Shown in pieces: positions 13,693-13,818 of a DNA stretch of 13,818 nt (position 1 is the first letter of the stretch; each line of letters opens with the position of its first letter). The stretch lies in assembly GCA_015494435.1 (NCBI GenBank), contig WGBH01000399.1, positions 1 through 13,818 of the forward strand. The letters are read 5' to 3'. The notes under the pieces are model-generated. The model had not been told where the DNA came from, ran no database searches, and saw only the letters and a program-made list of their open reading frames with translations. This DNA is from Thiotrichaceae bacterium. GTDB taxonomy: Bacteria; Pseudomonadota; Gammaproteobacteria; Thiotrichales; Thiotrichaceae. The translations under genes were made by a program, and so were the position numbers.

Positions 13693-13818
13693 ATGTTTAC
13701 AGAAAAAGATATTGATAGCGATGTGTTAAACCTAATACAGAATGCAACATCTGGAAGAGAAAAATTAAAAATTCTATTTGCAAGTTATCCTAATGTAGAA
13801 TCTGTCTCTTATACACAT
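13693..13818 (+). CDS. Partial gene, unknown product (5' end only)
   Basis: Not recognised. The ATG at 13693 has a strong ribosome binding site, AAGGGA (13681-13686), 6 nt upstream, and the frame stays open for 42 codons to the window edge. The visible N-terminus is hydrophilic and probably helical (MFTEKDIDSDVLNLIQNATS, then GREKLKILFASYPNVE); there is no signal peptide or membrane segment, so the product is likely cytoplasmic. Its own promoter and its place beside a damaged, mobile-element-like gene suggest accessory content, but the fragment is too short for a function. Confidence 0.6.
   Translation, partial: MFTEKDIDSDVLNLIQNATSGREKLKILFASYPNVESVSYTH

Overview
The window is an AT-rich chromosomal stretch from a gammaproteobacterium. 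The evidence is the gene run rlmN - pilW/pilF - rodZ - hisS - yfgM - bamB on the + strand, a class-wide conserved neighbourhood. It also carries Kdo transferase waaA (a Gram-negative outer membrane), two outer-membrane lipoproteins of the Bam and type IV pilus systems, and an MltD-type lytic transglycosylase. A pilus lipoprotein (PilW/PilF) and low GC argue against an enteric genome. I cannot name the species. Two genes usual in this cluster are absent here: ispG (normally between rodZ and hisS) and der (normally after bamB).

Layout. Positions 1-192 hold no recognisable gene but carry a perfect 9-bp inverted repeat at the extreme left. From 247 to 6305 lies the housekeeping run: rRNA/tRNA methylation (RlmN), pilus biogenesis (PilW), cell-shape control (RodZ), histidyl-tRNA synthetase, and the inner- and outer-membrane protein-handling factors YfgM and BamB. 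rlmN/pilW, rodZ/hisS/yfgM/bamB are closely packed (5-16 nt apart). A 136-nt gap with a 17-bp stem-loop separates pilW from rodZ. A two-part hairpin at 6307-6355 closes the run.

From 6368 to 10742 orientation changes repeatedly: a 47-residue single-pass membrane protein (-) behind a candidate FNR/Anr-type promoter, pabB (+, folate pathway), then a SPOR-domain protein and an mARC/YcbX-like MOSC protein (-, adjacent). The MOSC gene overlaps pabB tail to tail by 8 nt. waaA (-) is divergent from an MltD-like lipoprotein transglycosylase (+, 10885-12624), which carries an unusual very basic linker made from 42-bp tandem repeats.

The right end (12695-13818) looks accessory. A minus-strand gene has coding-like sequence continuing 58 codons upstream of its first usable ATG with no start codon, and can be explained by a one-base loss near codon 5-6. 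Opposite it, a new gene begins at 13693 behind a consensus TTGACA element and a good ribosome binding site and runs off the window. These two are the least explained genes in the window. I found no tRNA, rRNA, CRISPR array or complete insertion sequence.
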